The notes: generated from the sequence alone by a model not told the origin. A DNA stretch of 64,000 nt from Scalindua sp964344685 (GCA_964344685.1 CAYFOK010000005.1:124001-188000), one strand, 5' to 3'; positions 34,422-42,129 are shown, numbered from the stretch's first letter. Numbers and translations are program-made.

Positions 34422-35387
34422 CTACTCCTGCATAACTACACGTGTCTTTGGCTTCACAAAATCAAACAGCTCCTCAACGTTCTCGTTCCTCATTCGTATA
34501 CAGCCATTTGACATATCTTTACCTATAGAGTCGGGGTCAGACGTACCGTGTATCCCATAACCATAAAGATCATTTCTGTCTTCAAAGCCTATCCAACGTG
34601 TTCCTAATACATTATTAGGATCCCCATATGGATACACTCCATCCGGAGAATACCATGTTGGATTAATCAACTTGTTGTCAACAATAAACTCTCCTACAGG
34701 CGTTTTATCAGCCTTGCCAATACCAACAGGATATTGCTTTATAAAGTGGCCATTAAGCAAAATTGTCAATGTATAATCACTTTTATCTACCAGAAGCGAT
34801 AGTTCTCCTTTTAAGATCTTTAAGCGTTCTCCAATCCTGATAAGGGTTCGAGATTTATTGTTAATACGCATAATAAATGCATAACTGGTATGGAATTTTT
34901 GTGCTATCTTTACCAGCGAGTCACCCGCCTGCACTTTATAAAAAAACGCATCCGGACTGGGAGCTCTTGAAAATACAAGTACCTTATTCAACTCATCAAG
35001 CTTAAGCTTAATCTCTTCCCTTTTTGCTTTATCAGTTTCTCTGAAATAGAGATCAGACAATGCATTTCTTGCTTCATATTTATTCCCTTTTCTCAGATAC
35101 TCTGAAACTAATTTATGGGTAAGTGCGTTCTCGCCTTCTTTCTTCTCAGTAGCAGTCTGTCGTGCAGCATCTTCATCAGCCTCATCAATTGAGAATAAAA
35201 TATTAGATTCACTAATATATCCACCCTCACCAGTGTTCTCAGGTTTCAAGAATGGATCTTGTGCTTTATGGCGTGCAGATTGTACAGTCTTGTCCTTACC
35301 AAACGCATTTTCCACTTTTACAAAAAGACCTTGGGTTAACAGGATGCAGGAAAGGCTGATCAGGATTCTACACATTAAACATTTCAT
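34422..35387 (-). CDS. L,D-transpeptidase (YkuD) with LysM domain
   Basis: 321 residues with GAGG upstream. N-terminal hydrophobic signal (about 6-22), a linker, a LysM module at about 148-192 (FFYKVQAGDSLVKIAQKFHT), then YkuD (about 200-321) with the catalytic signature HGTSDPDSIGKDMSNGCIRM containing the His and the nucleophilic Cys. L,D-transpeptidases make 3-3 peptidoglycan cross-links or attach proteins to the wall, outside the cytoplasmic membrane. Its presence argues for a peptidoglycan layer in this organism. Downstream of feoB-dtxR on the same strand, 136 bp away. Confidence 0.94.
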   Translation of the reverse strand: MKCLMCRILISLSCILLTQGLFVKVENAFGKDKTVQSARHKAQDPFLKPENTGEGGYISESNILFSIDEADEDAARQTATEKKEGENALTHKLVSEYLRKGNKYEARNALSDLYFRETDKAKREEIKLKLDELNKVLVFSRAPSPDAFFYKVQAGDSLVKIAQKFHTSYAFIMRINNKSRTLIRIGERLKILKGELSLLVDKSDYTLTILLNGHFIKQYPVGIGKADKTPVGEFIVDNKLINPTWYSPDGVYPYGDPNNVLGTRWIGFEDRNDLYGYGIHGTSDPDSIGKDMSNGCIRMRNENVEELFDFVKPKTRVVMQE

Positions 35388-35523
35388 ATAAAAACCTCAA
35401 TAAAATTAGTTTTTTCATAAAATAATGTAAAGTTAATAGACTTGAATTGTAAAGAAACAATATTTCGATGCCCGAAGTCCAATGTGAGAGATAAGTAATG
35501 ACTTATTCTGCTGGGTGATGATT

Positions 35524-36183
35524 TCAGTTTTGAATTATACGAACATATACATTTTTTGCAATATCATTATCCAGAGCAAGCTGCGTCTCACCATATTGCA
35601 GAATCATGCTGGGAAATTTCTGATGAATTGTGAGTTCAAGCCCGGGAATTACTCCGATTCCTGAAAGTCTGTCCAGGCTCGCATGTGATTTAGTTGAAAT
35701 ATATACGACCTTTACCATTTTGCCGGCTTTTACTGAAGACAATGGACTAATTACAGGCTCCAGGTTCTTTTTAGCACTTATACAACATTCACCTTGTGGA
35801 ATTTTGTTACCATGGGGACATACAGCCGGATGACCCAGCAAAGTACAGATACTTGCAATAATCTCTTCATTTACAAAGTGTTCAAACTGACAGGCGCCAC
35901 GCTCAAATTCATCGCCACGCATCTCTAATACATCATTCAACAATCTTTCCGCAATTCTATGACGCCTTATTATAAGTTTTGCTCTTCCTTTACCGGTTTC
36001 AGTAAATACAATCCTTGAATCACGAAGATTAATTAACTGCTTCTCCACCATTTCAGTTAAATAATTATTAGCGATATCAGCGCCAAATTTCTCATCCATT
36101 CGCCCACTTTCCGCCTTCCCATTATTCTCTTCAAGAATCCAAATATATTCAAGCATCTCTTCAATTTGAATCTCATCAGACAT
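35524..36183 (-). CDS. DtxR/MntR-family metal-dependent repressor with FeoA domain (copy 1)
   Basis: 219 residues, AAGGAG upstream. N-terminal winged helix (about 8-70), the dimerisation and metal-binding helices (RHRIAERLLNDVLEM, ERGACQFEHFVNEEI, LGHPAVCPHGNKIP) and a C-terminal SH3-like FeoA domain (about 145-217). Metal ligands Glu, Cys and His of the DtxR type are visible. It should bind DNA when loaded with Fe(II) or Mn(II). Located 29 bp after feoB, so iron uptake and its repressor are in one operon, probably self-regulated. A paralogue is encoded at 41382-42071. Confidence 0.92.
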   Translation of the reverse strand: MSDEIQIEEMLEYIWILEENNGKAESGRMDEKFGADIANNYLTEMVEKQLINLRDSRIVFTETGKGRAKLIIRRHRIAERLLNDVLEMRGDEFERGACQFEHFVNEEIIASICTLLGHPAVCPHGNKIPQGECCISAKKNLEPVISPLSSVKAGKMVKVVYISTKSHASLDRLSGIGVIPGLELTIHQKFPSMILQYGETQLALDNDIAKNVYVRIIQN

Positions 36184-36212
36184 AAAAATAACTCCTTACA
36201 TTAACAGACATT

Positions 36213-38501
36213 TTATATTGGCAGCAGCTGCAACACATACCTCAATGTCCCACCAACAAGGAAAGAAAAAGGGAGAATAAAAGCGAGCATGAGAAAGGCA
36301 GTCTTAGTGCCTCTCTCTTTAATCATAACAAAGAAATTTGCCAGGCAAGGCACAAAGAGTGTGACAACAACCAGGGAAACAATAAGCTGGTTTGGATCAA
36401 TTACCAGGTTGCCTGCATTCCTCTCCAATGCCTTAAAAATACTTACTACTGCATAATCCCGACGAAGGAAGCCCAGTATAAAACCCTGCGTCGTCTCAAC
36501 CGGCAAACCCAGAAAATGCTTGACTACCGGTTCAGCCGCTTTCTGAATGTAAGTCAAAATACCAAGTTTTGTGATTATAAACAATATAAAAGTACCTAGT
36601 ACAAACAGAGGAACCGCTTCCCTCAAGAACCATTTAGTTCTATAATATGTCTTCATTAATATATTAGCTATCTTTGGCCTTCTAAATGGCGGCATTTCCA
36701 TAAGAAAATCTGACCCGGTACCTTTTATAATCTTCGACGAAAGGTAGCCTACCAGCAGCATTTGAGAAAATATTACGAAAAAATAGATTGCTAAATGTGT
36801 GCCTGACACACTTCCCAAAATCCCGGCAATAACGCCCAGTTGTGCCGAACACGGCACTGCAAGGGCAAGCAAGAGTGTGGAGATAACCCGTTCCTTCTTT
36901 GTGTCCAGTATACGCGTAGTCATTGTTGCCATAGTATCGCAGCCAAGGCCCAATACCATTGGCAATACAGCCTTACCGTTTAATCCGATTATCTTAAAAA
37001 ACCTGTTTAGCATTACCGCCAGTCTCGGCAAATATCCGCTGTCTTCCATCAGACCAAAGCTAATGAAGAAGAAACCGACAATTGGTAATATTATGGCAAT
37101 GGAGTAAGTTACACCGACCTGTATCAGACCTGCATCTTCACCCATGAACAATTGGAAAAAGAAATTATCAGGACTCATGAAAGTCTGACAGAACAATCCC
37201 AGATAATAGTTGATTCCCTGAAAGTTAACATGGGTAAATACGTACTCTATATCCGTAAAAGGAATGAACGCTTTAAAATCAAACCCGCCTGATCGTTCCA
37301 GAGACGAGCCGAAAATTTTGCTCTCAACAAAATCAACACAGTCACCCGCACCAAACTGTCCTACAATTTTATAAATACACCATAAAACCACTATCAACAT
37401 TGGCCAGGCCAGTGCAGGATGCATAGTTAAAGTTCCCAGAATACTGGTAACCTTCCGGTTCGACCTGTACTCTCTTGAAAACAGGTAAAATGAAAAAAAA
37501 CCAACAGATGCACCACCACCTGTCAGCCTCAATATCATTGCTGCCTGACCGCTTGTATCAAGGGAACCTGCAAACATAAACATCAACAAGTCTATAACCT
37601 TGTATCCAACAAAGAAGGTAAACAGAGGCATAAAAAAGAAGAAAAATGAATTTCGTAAAACTGCACCTGCCTTCTCTTCATGCTCTGTATAACTGACAAT
37701 TCCTTTCAATAAGTCACCAACATAATCGCTGCGTTTTTTAGCAATCACATAACTTAACGGATGCCCATATTCTTTTTGTAATCCATCCCTGACACTTTGT
37801 ATCCGCCCAAGGGTTTCCTCATCGATATCTATTGTCTCTTCTAAATCCTCATCATAAGACAACAACATTACTGCCAGCGCCCTTTTTCTCACAGTGGAGT
37901 TATCCGGCAGTAAAGTCTCAATCTCTTTTATAACCTCCTCAATAGCCGTGCCATAGTCAATGCTAATATTAGGAATTTTTACTGAGTTAATTGAGTTTCT
38001 CAGCGCCCCTATTCCATACTTTTGAGTTGCAATCGTTTTTGTTAACGTCACTCCAAGTATTTTCTGTAGTTTATCAGTATTTATGGACATTCCCCTGTCC
38101 AGTGTCTCATCCCACATGTTTAACCCAATCGAAATAGGTAGACCCATTTCGGCAAGCTGAGTTGTAATTAACAACCCTCTATGAATATTTTTGGAATCGA
38201 TTATCTGGATTACCTTCTTATCTTCATCTCTCAGAAGGATGTCACGTGCAACCCTCTCATCTTCTGAATGCGAGATCAGGCTGTTTGCTCCAGGTGTGTC
38301 AACCACCTCTATCGTATCGTTAGATCCGGCATACATGCCCCTGGTAACCTCCACAGTTGTCCCCGGATAATTTGATACGGTAACGTACTTCCCGGTAAAT
38401 AAACCAAACAGTACGCTTTTACCGACATTCGGGTTACCAACCAGCGCGATTCGATAATCTAATGCCTTAGATTCAATTTCTTTAGATTTCACTTCCTGCA
38501 T
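36213..38501 (-). CDS. feoB: Ferrous iron transporter FeoB
   Basis: 762 residues. G domain: P-loop GNPNVGKSVLF, G2/G3 NYPGTTVEVTRG and DTPG, G4 NMWDE. About ten membrane segments follow, with the gate motifs SYLPRLAVML and PFRRPKIANILMKTYYR and a conserved GLGCDTMA stretch. It imports Fe(II) across the cytoplasmic membrane, driven or gated by GTP. No separate feoA lies beside it; FeoA-like domains are instead fused to the two DtxR regulators. The G5 region and hydrophilic linker look normal. Promoter and palindrome candidates lie just upstream. Confidence 0.96.
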   Translation of the reverse strand: MQEVKSKEIESKALDYRIALVGNPNVGKSVLFGLFTGKYVTVSNYPGTTVEVTRGMYAGSNDTIEVVDTPGANSLISHSEDERVARDILLRDEDKKVIQIIDSKNIHRGLLITTQLAEMGLPISIGLNMWDETLDRGMSINTDKLQKILGVTLTKTIATQKYGIGALRNSINSVKIPNISIDYGTAIEEVIKEIETLLPDNSTVRKRALAVMLLSYDEDLEETIDIDEETLGRIQSVRDGLQKEYGHPLSYVIAKKRSDYVGDLLKGIVSYTEHEEKAGAVLRNSFFFFFMPLFTFFVGYKVIDLLMFMFAGSLDTSGQAAMILRLTGGGASVGFFSFYLFSREYRSNRKVTSILGTLTMHPALAWPMLIVVLWCIYKIVGQFGAGDCVDFVESKIFGSSLERSGGFDFKAFIPFTDIEYVFTHVNFQGINYYLGLFCQTFMSPDNFFFQLFMGEDAGLIQVGVTYSIAIILPIVGFFFISFGLMEDSGYLPRLAVMLNRFFKIIGLNGKAVLPMVLGLGCDTMATMTTRILDTKKERVISTLLLALAVPCSAQLGVIAGILGSVSGTHLAIYFFVIFSQMLLVGYLSSKIIKGTGSDFLMEMPPFRRPKIANILMKTYYRTKWFLREAVPLFVLGTFILFIITKLGILTYIQKAAEPVVKHFLGLPVETTQGFILGFLRRDYAVVSIFKALERNAGNLVIDPNQLIVSLVVVTLFVPCLANFFVMIKERGTKTAFLMLAFILPFSFLVGGTLRYVLQLLPI

Positions 38502-38589
38502 TTACAGTGCCTTCACATAAGTATTGATATTTTAGTAAGATACAACTCCAGTGCTCTTTACCTGAAATGAGACTCAATATCAATTACAT

Positions 38590-38616
38590 GTTATAAACAA
38601 AAGATGATAAAGTCAA
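38590..38616 (-). promoter_or_regulatory. Weak candidate promoter of feoB
   Basis: Minus strand TTGACT (38611-38616), 15-bp spacer, TATAAC (38590-38595), about 90 bp before the feoB ATG. The spacer is short, so this is tentative. Confidence 0.3.
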
Positions 38617-38628
38617 ATTATTTAATGT

Positions 38629-38644
38629 ATACACAATCGTGTAT
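38629..38644. promoter_or_regulatory. 16-bp imperfect palindrome upstream of feoB
   Basis: ATACACAATCGTGTAT: the outer six bases each side pair perfectly and only the inner four are asymmetric. It sits 12 bp upstream of the candidate -35 box, a plausible operator for the DtxR-type regulator encoded in the same operon. It does not resemble the classical DtxR or MntR boxes. Confidence 0.35.
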
Positions 38645-38763
38645 TAATTATATTAATAATCATAATTACTGTGAAGGCAGGGTTGAGCCTCTGCCCCCAT
38701 TCTTTAGTAATATCATAGATATTAAAATATAGCAAAAGCCTTTAGATTTCCTTATCATCTCTA

Positions 38764-38820
38764 AGCGTGTAATGGATGGCTAACCGTCCGTTCCGAACGG
38801 ATACTTACAGGTGGAAAACC
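38764..38820. other. Cluster of short stem-loops
   Basis: GGATGG/CCGTCC (loop CTAA), TCCGT/ACGGA (loop TCCGA) and GGT/ACC follow each other within 57 bases, bracketed by TAAG and CTTA. It may be a structured leader or a degenerate repeat. No known RNA family is matched and the strand is unclear. Confidence 0.25.
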
Positions 38821-38877
38821 TTCCGCTACAATATAAATAGATACTGTTTTAATGAATAATATCTAAGTTAAATATAA

Positions 38878-38996
38878 GGGTGGTATAAAAACCCTCAGAG
38901 GATATATTTTAACTCCCATAGTTGTAACATACAGATTCATTGTTACTTAACGCGAGTATATTGCATGTCAGATAATTTTTCGGGGTAATTCACCCC
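38878..38996 (+). promoter_or_regulatory. Upstream inverted repeats of small gene 1
   Basis: Two sites built on GGGGT...ACCCC: GGGT-N9-ACCC at 38878-38894 and GGGGT-AATTC-ACCCC at 38982-38996. They lie about 228 and 126 bp above the GG of the sigma-54-like element, distances almost identical to those of the sites before small gene 2. This fits binding sites for an enhancer-binding activator. Confidence 0.45.
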
Positions 38997-39120
38997 ACCC
39001 TGTATAAGCAAATGAGTTTTGACAAAATTGCCACAAATAATTTGATTATAAGATGTAATCAGTTGCTGTATTGAGCGTTAGAACATGTCGAATAGTTTTG
39101 TTTACATAACAAACGGGTTT

Positions 39121-39135
39121 TGGCACACAGTTTGT
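39121..39135 (+). promoter_or_regulatory. Sigma-54-like -24/-12 promoter of small gene 1
   Basis: TGGCACACAGTTTGT: the -24 TGGCAC is consensus, and GG (39122-39123) is followed after exactly 10 bases by GT, where consensus has GC. The start codon is 62 bp further on. A near-identical element precedes the paralogous gene at 39827-39841. Confidence 0.5.
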
Positions 39136-39196
39136 GACATGTGTTGAACTAGAAACTAAGAAAAACCAAGTTTCCAGTATGATTCAGGAGCAAGTT

Positions 39197-39499
39197 ATGA
39201 ATATTACAATTAATAATCAGCAGCTAATTAGAAGTACCTCTGCCAATACAGCTGGTACTGTTAAAACCGCTCAGCCGAAGAAGAAAACTGACTCAGTACA
39301 AATAAGTAAAACCGGTGCGGAACTAAGCAAAGCTTCGAGTGCCTCCACTGCTACCAGCACTATGGAAGCTTCTACAGATACAAGGGCCGAAGATAAAAGA
39401 GTATCAGCCGGCAGCATCGAAAGTGTGATGGCCAGATATAAAGAAGCACAGAACTTTATGGCACAGATAGAATTTCAATCAGTAAATAGTACGGCTTAA
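39197..39499 (+). CDS. Small Ser/Thr/Ala-rich protein, tandem paralogue 1
   Basis: 100 residues from ATG 39197, which has CAGGAG six bases upstream; the frame is open back to 39134 but that GTG lies inside the promoter element, so the shorter start is right. The N-terminal third is variable; the rest (KKTDSVQISKTGAELSKAS, then a Ser/Ala/Thr stretch, then DKRVSAGSIESVMARYKEAQ ... VNSTA) is nearly identical to the protein at 39906-40262. The DSVxIS..GxEL motif recalls the N-terminus of FlgM-like and other flagellar small proteins, but the FlgM sigma-binding region is not evident. No signal peptide or membrane segment. Function unknown. Confidence 0.75.
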   Translation: MNITINNQQLIRSTSANTAGTVKTAQPKKKTDSVQISKTGAELSKASSASTATSTMEASTDTRAEDKRVSAGSIESVMARYKEAQNFMAQIEFQSVNSTA

Positions 39500-39504
39500 A
39501 CCCA

Positions 39505-39549
39505 TGTCTCTCCGAGACAGGTTAACCTACAGGCCTGACCAATCTGTGG
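39505..39549 (+). other. Conserved 3-prime hairpins of small gene 1
   Basis: Just after the stop codon: TGTCT/AGACA (39505-39519) and CTACAG/CTGTGG (39527-39549, with one G-U pair). Both recur after small gene 2 with a base change (CTACAG to CCACAG) that keeps pairing. No T-run, so mRNA stabilisation or a protein site is as likely as termination. Confidence 0.45.
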
Positions 39550-39584
39550 ATTAATCAACAGTGAATTATTTGATAAACTTTATG

Positions 39585-39704
39585 GGGGTACAAAATACCC
39601 CAGGGTAAAGATTTTAACCCCTGTAAATTGTAAGATCTTTAAATTTTGGTACATAACACAACAAATATTGCTTATTAGCTATATTGCCTAGGGTAAATCA
39701 CCCC
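39585..39704 (+). promoter_or_regulatory. Upstream inverted repeats of small gene 2
   Basis: GGGGTA-CAAAA-TACCCC (39585-39601), a third imperfect site AGGGT...AACCCCT (39602-39622), and GGGT-AAATC-ACCCC (39691-39704). The outer two lie about 243 and 137 bp above the -24 GG when measured from left edges (227-243 and 124-137 overall), matching the arrangement before gene 1. Confidence 0.45.
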
Positions 39705-39826
39705 AACTTATACGATAAAATTTGTACTGAAGAGAGTAGACGAAATATTTAATTTTTTAGTCTTAGTTAAAGTATTACAAGATGTTAAGGTATATCACAT
39801 TTTTTGGTTTATATTGTAAGGAATTT

Positions 39827-39841
39827 TGGCACACAATTTGA
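39827..39841 (+). promoter_or_regulatory. Sigma-54-like -24/-12 promoter of small gene 2
   Basis: TGGCACACAATTTGA: GG at 39828-39829, ten bases, then GA in place of GC. Twelve of the first thirteen bases match the element of gene 1, and the start codon lies 65 bp downstream. Confidence 0.45.
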
Positions 39842-39905
39842 GTTACTTATTGATGTAACTACAATAAAGAAAAATTATTTGTAGGATAGAATTAAGGAAA
39901 TAACT

Positions 39906-40262
39906 ATGAATGTAGCAAGTGATAATCTGCGGCTAATGAGAAGTGCATCTGAGACTAATATTAATCCAACGGATATCAAGTCTGTTAGAAATCGAGCGAA
40001 ACAGCAGGTATCGAACCGTACCGACGCAACCACTCAGCGAAACAAAAAAACCGATTCGGTACAAATAAGCGAAACCGGTGCAGAGCTTAGCAGAGCATCG
40101 AGTGCCTCCGCCGGCGCCAGTACTATGGAAGCGTATACAGATAATAGGGCTGAAGACAAAAGGGTATCAGCCGGCAGTATCGAAAGTGTGATGGCCAGAT
40201 ATAAAGAAGCACAGAACTTTATGGCACAGATAGAATTTCAATCAGTCAATAGTACTGCTTAA
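39906..40262 (+). CDS. Small Ser/Thr/Ala-rich protein, tandem paralogue 2
   Basis: 118 residues, ATG 39906 with AAGGAAATAACT upstream. Residues 1-45 differ from paralogue 1 (more Asn, Arg, Gln), but from KKTDSVQISETGAELSRAS to the C-terminus VNSTA the two are nearly identical, including EDKRVSAGSIESVMARYKEA. Strong conservation of the C-terminal 70 residues against a diverged N-terminus implies a functional C-terminal module. Predicted soluble, mixed helical/disordered. Function unknown; could be a small regulator or a secreted substrate without classical signal. Confidence 0.75.
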   Translation: MNVASDNLRLMRSASETNINPTDIKSVRNRAKQQVSNRTDATTQRNKKTDSVQISETGAELSRASSASAGASTMEAYTDNRAEDKRVSAGSIESVMARYKEAQNFMAQIEFQSVNSTA

Positions 40263-40267
40263 ACCCA

Positions 40268-40340
40268 TGTCTCCCCAAGACAGGTTAATCCACAGGTCTG
40301 ACCAGACTGTGGGTTATCAAGCAGCAAACTGCAGATAACC
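40268..40340 (+). other. Conserved 3-prime hairpins and distal stem-loop of small gene 2
   Basis: TGTCT/AGACA (40268-40282) and CCACAG/CTGTGG (40290-40312) match those after gene 1. A further stem GGTTATC/GATAACC (40312-40340) encloses GCAG/CTGC and lies between this gene and the convergent transporter gene, so may act as a terminator, though without a T-run. Confidence 0.45.
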
Positions 40341-40371
40341 ACCTCCCCCCGGAATTTCAAATTATAATGTT

Positions 40372-40848
40372 TTAACTCCCAAAATATTCCGCAATTAATT
40401 TACCTAGAAAATGAGTAAGTGATACGACTATGATTGTTATAGCAATGTGTTCTGAAATCACTTTCCAGGGTTTAACACCCTGAGATTTTGCCAGATAATA
40501 ACTTAAAATTGTTAATAAAAGAATCCCCCAGGAGAGATTAATGATTATGGCAGTTGGCAAATCAAACAGCAGTACAGGAATAACAAATGTAATAGCACAA
40601 AGTTTTGACAGAAAAGTTGCTATCGTGGCTACCCATACCTGTATTGTTGTACGTGTGTGATCCGCCTCCTCAGAAATATGTATTCCAAGTGCATCCGAAA
40701 GTGAATCTGCAATTGCAATTGTCAGTATACCGCCAATCACAATACCCCGTGAATTTGTACCTGAATAGAGACCAATCATTAATCCCAGAGTGGTGATTGT
40801 CCCTGATGTAAGACCGAAGGTTATACCTGTTTTTAAAGACTCTTTCAT
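40372..40848 (-). CDS. VIT1/CCC1-like membrane transporter (short)
   Basis: 158 residues with about five hydrophobic segments. The N-terminal half TGITFGLTSGTITTLGLMIG and the following IADSLSDALGIHISEEAD recall the VIT1/CCC1 (Fe/Mn vacuolar-type transporter) pattern GL.DG..T..GL..G and its second membrane helix. The family is usually about 230 residues with a cytoplasmic metal-binding helical insert; that insert is missing or very short here. Lies in the same direction as, and 8 bp after, a membrane-protein gene headed by a DtxR regulator, supporting a metal-export or storage role. Assignment moderate. Confidence 0.65.
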   Translation of the reverse strand: MKESLKTGITFGLTSGTITTLGLMIGLYSGTNSRGIVIGGILTIAIADSLSDALGIHISEEADHTRTTIQVWVATIATFLSKLCAITFVIPVLLFDLPTAIIINLSWGILLLTILSYYLAKSQGVKPWKVISEHIAITIIVVSLTHFLGKLIAEYFGS

Positions 40849-40856
40849 TATATTGT

Positions 40857-41357
40857 CTACAACCAGTAATCAATCTCTTCAGCGGGTTTGCGAGACCACA
40901 TTTTACCTATTGGAAGGGAGATGAAAGCGATGAAACAGGAGCCAAGAATTACATAAGATGCCATCAGTGACATGGTAAATATCTCTGACGCATATATGAT
41001 TAAATAAGGCCCTGACAGGTTCATAACAGTGCCTATAAAAGCTGCGATATAAAGGGTGAGCTTGACACCCTCTCCTGCTCCGGTCATGGACATAATACGC
41101 GACATAACGAATATGATCAGGGGAATCAGGAATGCGTGTACATGCATTACCTCAATAACCTCGCTGTATGACATTGCATAAGAAAAATCCTCTCCATAAC
41201 CCTGACCCTCCTCGTTGCCCTTATAATGAAGACTGGTCTGATCAACTGAGAAATGTGTCGTGTCATAAGAGTTGAGACAGGCAAAGAAAAATGCTGTCCC
41301 CATCGCCACGAGAAAGAAGGTGATAAAGATTTTCTTGCTTAGTGTAAATGCCGGCAT
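40857..41357 (-). CDS. Hypothetical four-TM membrane protein
   Basis: 166 residues; hydrophobic segments at about 8-27, 72-92, 97-122 and 126-152. A soluble loop (about 28-68: YDTTHFSVDQTSLHYKGNEE) lies between the first two. HVHAFLIP at the start of TM2 contains two His that might bind metal or haem. I do not recognise a family. Between dtxR copy 2 (24 bp upstream) and the VIT1-like gene (8 bp downstream), forming a compact operon. Confidence 0.65.
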   Translation of the reverse strand: MPAFTLSKKIFITFFLVAMGTAFFFACLNSYDTTHFSVDQTSLHYKGNEEGQGYGEDFSYAMSYSEVIEVMHVHAFLIPLIIFVMSRIMSMTGAGEGVKLTLYIAAFIGTVMNLSGPYLIIYASEIFTMSLMASYVILGSCFIAFISLPIGKMWSRKPAEEIDYWL

Positions 41358-41381
41358 AACAGTTCGAATAAAGGTTTAAAT

Positions 41382-42071
41382 TCACTTGTTAATTACACGC
41401 ACGTAAATATGTTCGGCAATGTCATCTTCCAACGCCAGTTGTGTATCATCAAATTGTATAACAAGACTGGGCTTCCTGTGATGAACGGTAAATTCAAGCC
41501 CGGGCACAACACCGATAGAAGAGAGCCATTCTGAACTCTCCGGAGAACCGGTTGAGATGTAAACAACTTTGGCCTTTATACCGGTCCTCAGCCTGGAAAG
41601 CGGTCCGAATACCGGTTGTAACTTCCGCTTAGTATGCAAGCAGCACTCTCCCGGCGGAATTTTTTTGCCATGCGGGCACACTGTAGGATGCCCGAGAAGA
41701 GTACATATGCTTGCGGTAATGTCTTCGTTTATAAAATGTTCAAATTGACACGCACCGCGTTCAAAAACGTCATCACTTACCCCCAGTACGTCATTTAACA
41801 ATCTCTCTGCCAGGCGGTGACGCCTGATAATCGGCACTGCTTTTTTCTGTCCGGTTTCAGTCAGGTGAATCACTGATTTACGAATGGTTAACAGCTTCTT
41901 CTCAACCATTTCTGACAGGACAGCGCCCACAGTCTCTTCACCAAATTTCTTATTTAAAGAGTCTACATGTGTGCTGCCCTGCTCCTCTGCAGTTACCCAG
42001 ATACATTCAAGTACTTCATCATCTAAGAATGCATCCTCCTTACTTTTAACTTTTTTCTCTACCTCTGTCAT
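41382..42071 (-). CDS. DtxR/MntR-family metal-dependent repressor with FeoA domain (copy 2)
   Basis: 229 residues, close paralogue of the protein at 35524-36183: RHRLAERLLNDVLGV, ERGACQFEHFINEDI, LGHPTVCPHGKKIPPGECCL and a C-terminal FeoA domain (about 155-225) are shared almost word for word. The N-terminal winged helix differs more, which suggests a different operator or metal. It heads an operon with a membrane protein and a VIT1/CCC1-like transporter, so by position it may control metal export or detoxification while copy 1 controls uptake. An inverted repeat at 42130-42151 is a possible operator. Confidence 0.92.
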   Translation of the reverse strand: MTEVEKKVKSKEDAFLDDEVLECIWVTAEEQGSTHVDSLNKKFGEETVGAVLSEMVEKKLLTIRKSVIHLTETGQKKAVPIIRRHRLAERLLNDVLGVSDDVFERGACQFEHFINEDITASICTLLGHPTVCPHGKKIPPGECCLHTKRKLQPVFGPLSRLRTGIKAKVVYISTGSPESSEWLSSIGVVPGLEFTVHHRKPSLVIQFDDTQLALEDDIAEHIYVRVINK

Positions 42072-42129
42072 AATAGTAATCTATTGCTATTGAAATTGTA
42101 CCTGAATAACAGTAGCTATTTTATGAGAT

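Larger units (their letters stand above)
38502..38877. other. Intergenic leader between feoB and the tandem small genes
   Basis: AT-rich. Contains a weak minus-strand promoter (38590-38616), an imperfect palindrome (38629-38644), a GGCAG/CTGCC hairpin around 38675-38695 and a cluster of small hairpins at 38764-38820. No open frame was seen. Confidence 0.4.
39500..39905. other. Intergenic module between the paralogous small genes
   Basis: 406 bp with, in order, 3-prime hairpins of gene 1, inverted GGGGT/ACCCC repeats (39585-39704) and the sigma-54-like element (39827-39841) of gene 2. No other coding frame was seen. Confidence 0.6.

Noticed and set aside
38764..38820. tRNA-like T-arm (TCCG-TTCGGAA-CGGA on minus)
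   Set aside because: Position 58 of the loop is G not A, the stem is only 4 bp and no acceptor or anticodon arms can be drawn.
39134..39196. Longer start for small gene 1
   Set aside because: The GTG at 39134 overlaps the -12 element and has no ribosome site; ATG 39197 has CAGGAG.
39197..40262. FlgM anti-sigma factors
   Set aside because: Only the short DSVxIS motif matches; the C-terminal sigma-28-binding helices of FlgM are not recognisable and no flagellar genes are in the window.
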